Positions 61,707 through 64,000 of a stretch of 64,000 nt of DNA are shown here, piece by piece. The position numbers and the translations under genes are program-made. Within the stretch, counting starts at the first letter, position 1. Each line of letters opens with the position of its first letter. The notes beneath the pieces were generated by a model, which was not told where the DNA came from, ran no database searches, and worked only from the letters and a program-made list of their open reading frames with translations. This stretch comes from Clostridia bacterium (lineage in GTDB: Bacteria > Bacillota > Clostridia > Oscillospirales > Acutalibacteraceae). The stretch is from NCBI GenBank assembly GCA_017517865.1, contig JAFWYB010000038.1, forward strand, positions 55,780 to 119,779, given 5' to 3'.

Positions 61707-63455
61707 ATGGAAAATTTTAATGTTCTGGACCTTATCGGCGGACTTGCTCTTTTCCTTTTCGGCATGAACATAATGGGCGCCGCTCTTGAAAAGAAGGCTG
61801 GAGGTCAGCTCAAGTCTCTTCTGGGAAAGATGACAGACAGTCCCATCAAGGGATTTCTTCTCGGCACGGGCGTAACGGCCATTATACAGTCATCGTCGGC
61901 TACCACCGTTATGGTTGTCGGCTTCGTCAACTCGGGTATTATGACCTTAAAGCAGTCAATCGGCGTTATTATGGGCGCAAATGTCGGTACAACCGTTACC
62001 TCATGGCTTATCTCCCTTATGGCTGTTGACGGTGCAGGCTTTATGCAGTTCTTCAAGCCCTCCTTCTTTGTTCCCATACTTGCAATTTTCGGCGTTATAG
62101 TTCTTATGTTCAAAAAGGAAGCAAAGAGTAAGGATACAGCCACAATCATCCTCGGCTTTGCTACCCTTATGACAGGTATGACAATGATGTCCGATGCCGT
62201 TGAAGGCCTTAAGGATGTTCCTGAATTTGCAAATATTCTTACCGCATTCTCAAATCCCGTGCTCGGTGTTCTTGCCGGTGTTGTGGTTACTGCTGTCATT
62301 CAGTCGTCTTCCGCATCGGTCGGTATTTTGCAGGCTCTTTCCGCAACGGGCGCAATTCCTTTCTCAACGGCCATACCCGTTATTATGGGTCAGGGCATAG
62401 GTACCACCGTTACTGCGCTTATTTCTTCAGCAGGTGCAAACAAGAATGCAAAGCGCGCAGCCTTTGCCCATTTCTATTTCAATGCAATCAGCACCCCCAT
62501 ACTTCTTGCCGCCTTCTACGGACTCAACGCTGTAATAGGCTTCGACTTCCTTGACGACAAGGTTGACGAATTCTGGATTGCGGTTATCAACACTGTCTTC
62601 AAGCTTTGCTGTGTTGCTCTCTGGATGCCCTTTACGAAGCTTCTTGAAAAGATTGCAACCATTACAATCAGGGATAAGGACGAAAAAGAGCATTACGAAA
62701 TACTCGACGACCGTCTTCTTGCTACTCCCACAGTTGCAGTCGAAAGGTGTAAGACGGTTACCGAGAGAATGGCAGAAATTTCAAAGGTTGCCATTGACGG
62801 TGCTCTGAATCTTCTGGGAAATTACGATAAAGAGCTTTACGAAAGGGTTATTGAATACGAAAAGAAGGCCGACCGTTATGAGGACAGACTCGGCTCGTAC
62901 CTTGTTAAGGTTTCGGCCCTTGAGCTTTCAGATAACGATGCGGCTGAGGCAACGAAGCTTCTTCATATAATCGGTGACCTTGAAAGAATATCCGACTATG
63001 CGGTTAATATTCTTAATTCCGTTGATGAAATAAGAGATAAAAAGCTCAACTTTTCAGGCGAATGTCAGAAGGAGCTTGAGGTTATGGTGAACGCCGTAAG
63101 AGGTGTTGTCGACCTTTCCTATGAGGCCTTCAACACGGGCAGCCTTGAAAAGGCAATGCTCGTTGAGCCCCTCGAGCAGGTTGTAGATGATCTCAAGGAC
63201 GGCCTTAAGGCAAGACACATCAACCGTCTGCAGAAGGGTGAATGCACGATTGAGCTCGGCTTCGTGCTCAGTGACCTTCTCACAAATCTCGAAAGAGTTT
63301 CGGACCACTGCTCAAATATTGCGGGCCTTATTATTGAAATTTCACACAAGGGTATGGATATTCATAAGTACCTCAAAAAGGTTAAGAAAGGCGAAAACGA
63401 TTTCAATGAAAGATACGCCGAGTTTTCACAGCAGTATTCACTTGAAACGGTGTGA
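61707..63455 (+). CDS. Na/Pi cotransporter with PhoU-like domain (NptA/YjbB type)
   Basis: 582 residues. The membrane half (1-330) contains two NaPi repeats with the QSSSA signatures: TAIIQSSSATTVMVVG and TAVIQSSSASVGILQ. The cytoplasmic C-terminal part (~345-580) is two PhoU-like helical bundles (IGDLERISDYAVNILN and LERVSDHCSNIAGL with conserved metal-binding EExxD-type residues). Exports or imports phosphate with sodium. RBS AGAGGTG. Monocistronic. Confidence 0.92.
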   Translation: MENFNVLDLIGGLALFLFGMNIMGAALEKKAGGQLKSLLGKMTDSPIKGFLLGTGVTAIIQSSSATTVMVVGFVNSGIMTLKQSIGVIMGANVGTTVTSWLISLMAVDGAGFMQFFKPSFFVPILAIFGVIVLMFKKEAKSKDTATIILGFATLMTGMTMMSDAVEGLKDVPEFANILTAFSNPVLGVLAGVVVTAVIQSSSASVGILQALSATGAIPFSTAIPVIMGQGIGTTVTALISSAGANKNAKRAAFAHFYFNAISTPILLAAFYGLNAVIGFDFLDDKVDEFWIAVINTVFKLCCVALWMPFTKLLEKIATITIRDKDEKEHYEILDDRLLATPTVAVERCKTVTERMAEISKVAIDGALNLLGNYDKELYERVIEYEKKADRYEDRLGSYLVKVSALELSDNDAAEATKLLHIIGDLERISDYAVNILNSVDEIRDKKLNFSGECQKELEVMVNAVRGVVDLSYEAFNTGSLEKAMLVEPLEQVVDDLKDGLKARHINRLQKGECTIELGFVLSDLLTNLERVSDHCSNIAGLIIEISHKGMDIHKYLKKVKKGENDFNERYAEFSQQYSLETV

Positions 63456-63500
63456 TGCGCATTAATAAATTATTATAAATTATTATAAAAATTCATACTC

Positions 63501-63529
63501 TTGACAAAAGGTATAAAATTTGGTAATAT
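63501..63529 (+). promoter_or_regulatory. Promoter of peptide gene 4
   Basis: TTGACA (63501-63506), 17-bp spacer, TAATAT (63524-63529) with a TGG extension. A small CGGA/TCCG stem (63537-63549) follows near the transcript start. Confidence 0.8.
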
Positions 63530-63570
63530 AAACCTACGGAGAAAATCCGATTTAAATAGGAGGTGCAATT

Positions 63571-63687
63571 ATGGAAGCTTTACAGACAGTATTTGATTAC
63601 ATCAAGGCAATCCTTGAAATAATCAAGAATTTCTTTGCAGACCTTATGCCTGAGAAGGAAGCAGAAGGCGAAGACGCAAACGCATAA
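63571..63687 (+). CDS. Tiny amphipathic peptide 4 (38 residues)
   Basis: Begins MEALQTVFDYIKAILEIIKN, followed by FFADLMP and an acidic tail of Glu, Asp and Ala. Predicted amphipathic helix over residues 3-26; net charge about -6; no signal peptide. Same gene layout as peptides 1-3: consensus promoter, early stem-loop, AGGAGGTG ribosome site, terminator. It lies 6.4 kb away from the others. Sequence identity to them is low, so membership rests mainly on architecture and helix pattern. Confidence 0.75.
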   Translation: MEALQTVFDYIKAILEIIKNFFADLMPEKEAEGEDANA

Positions 63688-63698
63688 GTTAATCAATA

Positions 63699-63725
63699 AG
63701 AACCGTTGCTCAGCAACGGTTCTTT
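63699..63725 (+). terminator. Terminator of peptide gene 4
   Basis: An 11-bp stem, AGAACCGTTGC with GCAACGGTTCT, 3-nt loop, followed by TTTC. Confidence 0.75.
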
Positions 63726-63727
63726 CA

Positions 63728-64000
63728 ACTTGTCGAAGACTACTTTTTCTACAAGCTGTCAGACTGCCGAGAAATGTGCAAGATGATCTTTTCTTCGTTA
63801 CGAAGGCGCAAGCTGACAAAGGATAGAGATAACAAGTCTTAAATGCCCGATTTGCAGCACCTTTGAAATTTTTTCTCCTTGCAATACGCAAGTATTGCTT
63901 CGTCGAAGAAAATCCCAAATGCACCACAACTCGAACATTTAAGATTCTTTGAAGTTTAATGGGAGGAGATTTTTATTGTAGCAAGGCAAAAAGCGCAGGA
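63728..64000. repeat. Probable dispersed intergenic repeat running off the window
   Basis: No plausible gene on either strand. The stretch has several short palindromes (CTTCG-TACGAAG, TTGCAATAC/GTATTGC, CTTCGTCGAAG) and a composition unlike neighbouring intergenic DNA. The minus-strand open frame at 63580-63927 runs across peptide gene 4 and its terminator and is not credible. I suspect a repeat element, unverified. Confidence 0.35.

Noticed and set aside
63580-63927. Minus-strand open frame of 115 codons
   Set aside because: It runs antisense through peptide gene 4 and its terminator, has no ribosome site and is Cys/Lys/Arg-rich without pattern.

Overview
The window reads as chromosome of an anaerobic, low-to-mid GC Firmicute of the class Clostridia, most likely a gut member of the Oscillospirales/Ruminococcaceae. 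This rests on gene content (pyruvate phosphate dikinase, indolepyruvate:ferredoxin oxidoreductase, a T-box leader, AzlCD, Ktr/Trk potassium uptake, cytosolic glycosidases), AGGAGG-type ribosome sites and textbook TTGACA-17-TATAAT promoters. The species is not determined. No rRNA, tRNA or CRISPR array was seen.

Layout. 1-5.1 kb: a cytidylyltransferase cut by the window edge, a small membrane protein, an intracellular GH30 glycosidase and iorAB. 5.5-10.7 kb: a GH2 beta-galactosidase facing an IolC-type kinase and a class II aldolase across a nested inverted-repeat element. 10.7-15.6 kb: a lipoprotein, ABC ATPase and giant FtsX-type permease. 15.9-18.6 kb: ppdK. 18.6-20.5 kb: a foreign, partly decayed island with an EF-hand membrane protein, a SAM-I-like riboswitch and small mobile-element-type ORFs. 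20.5-24.4 kb: a double-ACT protein and PaaK behind a T-box whose specifier reads UUC (Phe), then another acyl-CoA ligase. 24.7-27.2 kb: a membrane protein with a terminator in its leader, azlCD, and another membrane protein. 27.7-34.8 kb: a six-gene operon (MFS, two MDR dehydrogenases, UxaB, UxaA, amidohydrolase-type lactonase) that fits oxidative breakdown of an aldohexose such as L-galactose to 2-keto-3-deoxygluconate. 35.1-37.8 kb: rlmH, a metallo-beta-lactamase protein and murA. 38.1-43.7 kb: a LUD protein and two convergent potassium uptake systems. 43.7-49.5 kb: an AI-2E transporter, hom, lysC (with an internal start for a beta subunit) and an ABC exporter. 49.5-56.3 kb: a phage DNA-packaging and head cassette without tail, lysis or integrase genes. 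56.5-57.1 kb: three tiny genes for amphipathic peptides. 57.3-63.5 kb: mfd, a hemolysin III protein and a Na/Pi cotransporter. 63.6 kb: a fourth tiny peptide gene.

Main points. (1) Four genes of 29-40 codons, each with a near-perfect promoter, a stem-loop at the predicted transcript start, a strong Shine-Dalgarno and a downstream hairpin, encode acidic or neutral amphipathic helices. Two are clear paralogues. This is the best candidate for an undescribed system. (2) A Phe-type T-box on paaK, with iorAB nearby, suggests that these enzymes run in the biosynthetic direction and salvage aryl acids into aromatic amino acids. (3) The head-only phage cassette is intact except for its terminase small subunit, which lacks a normal start codon.
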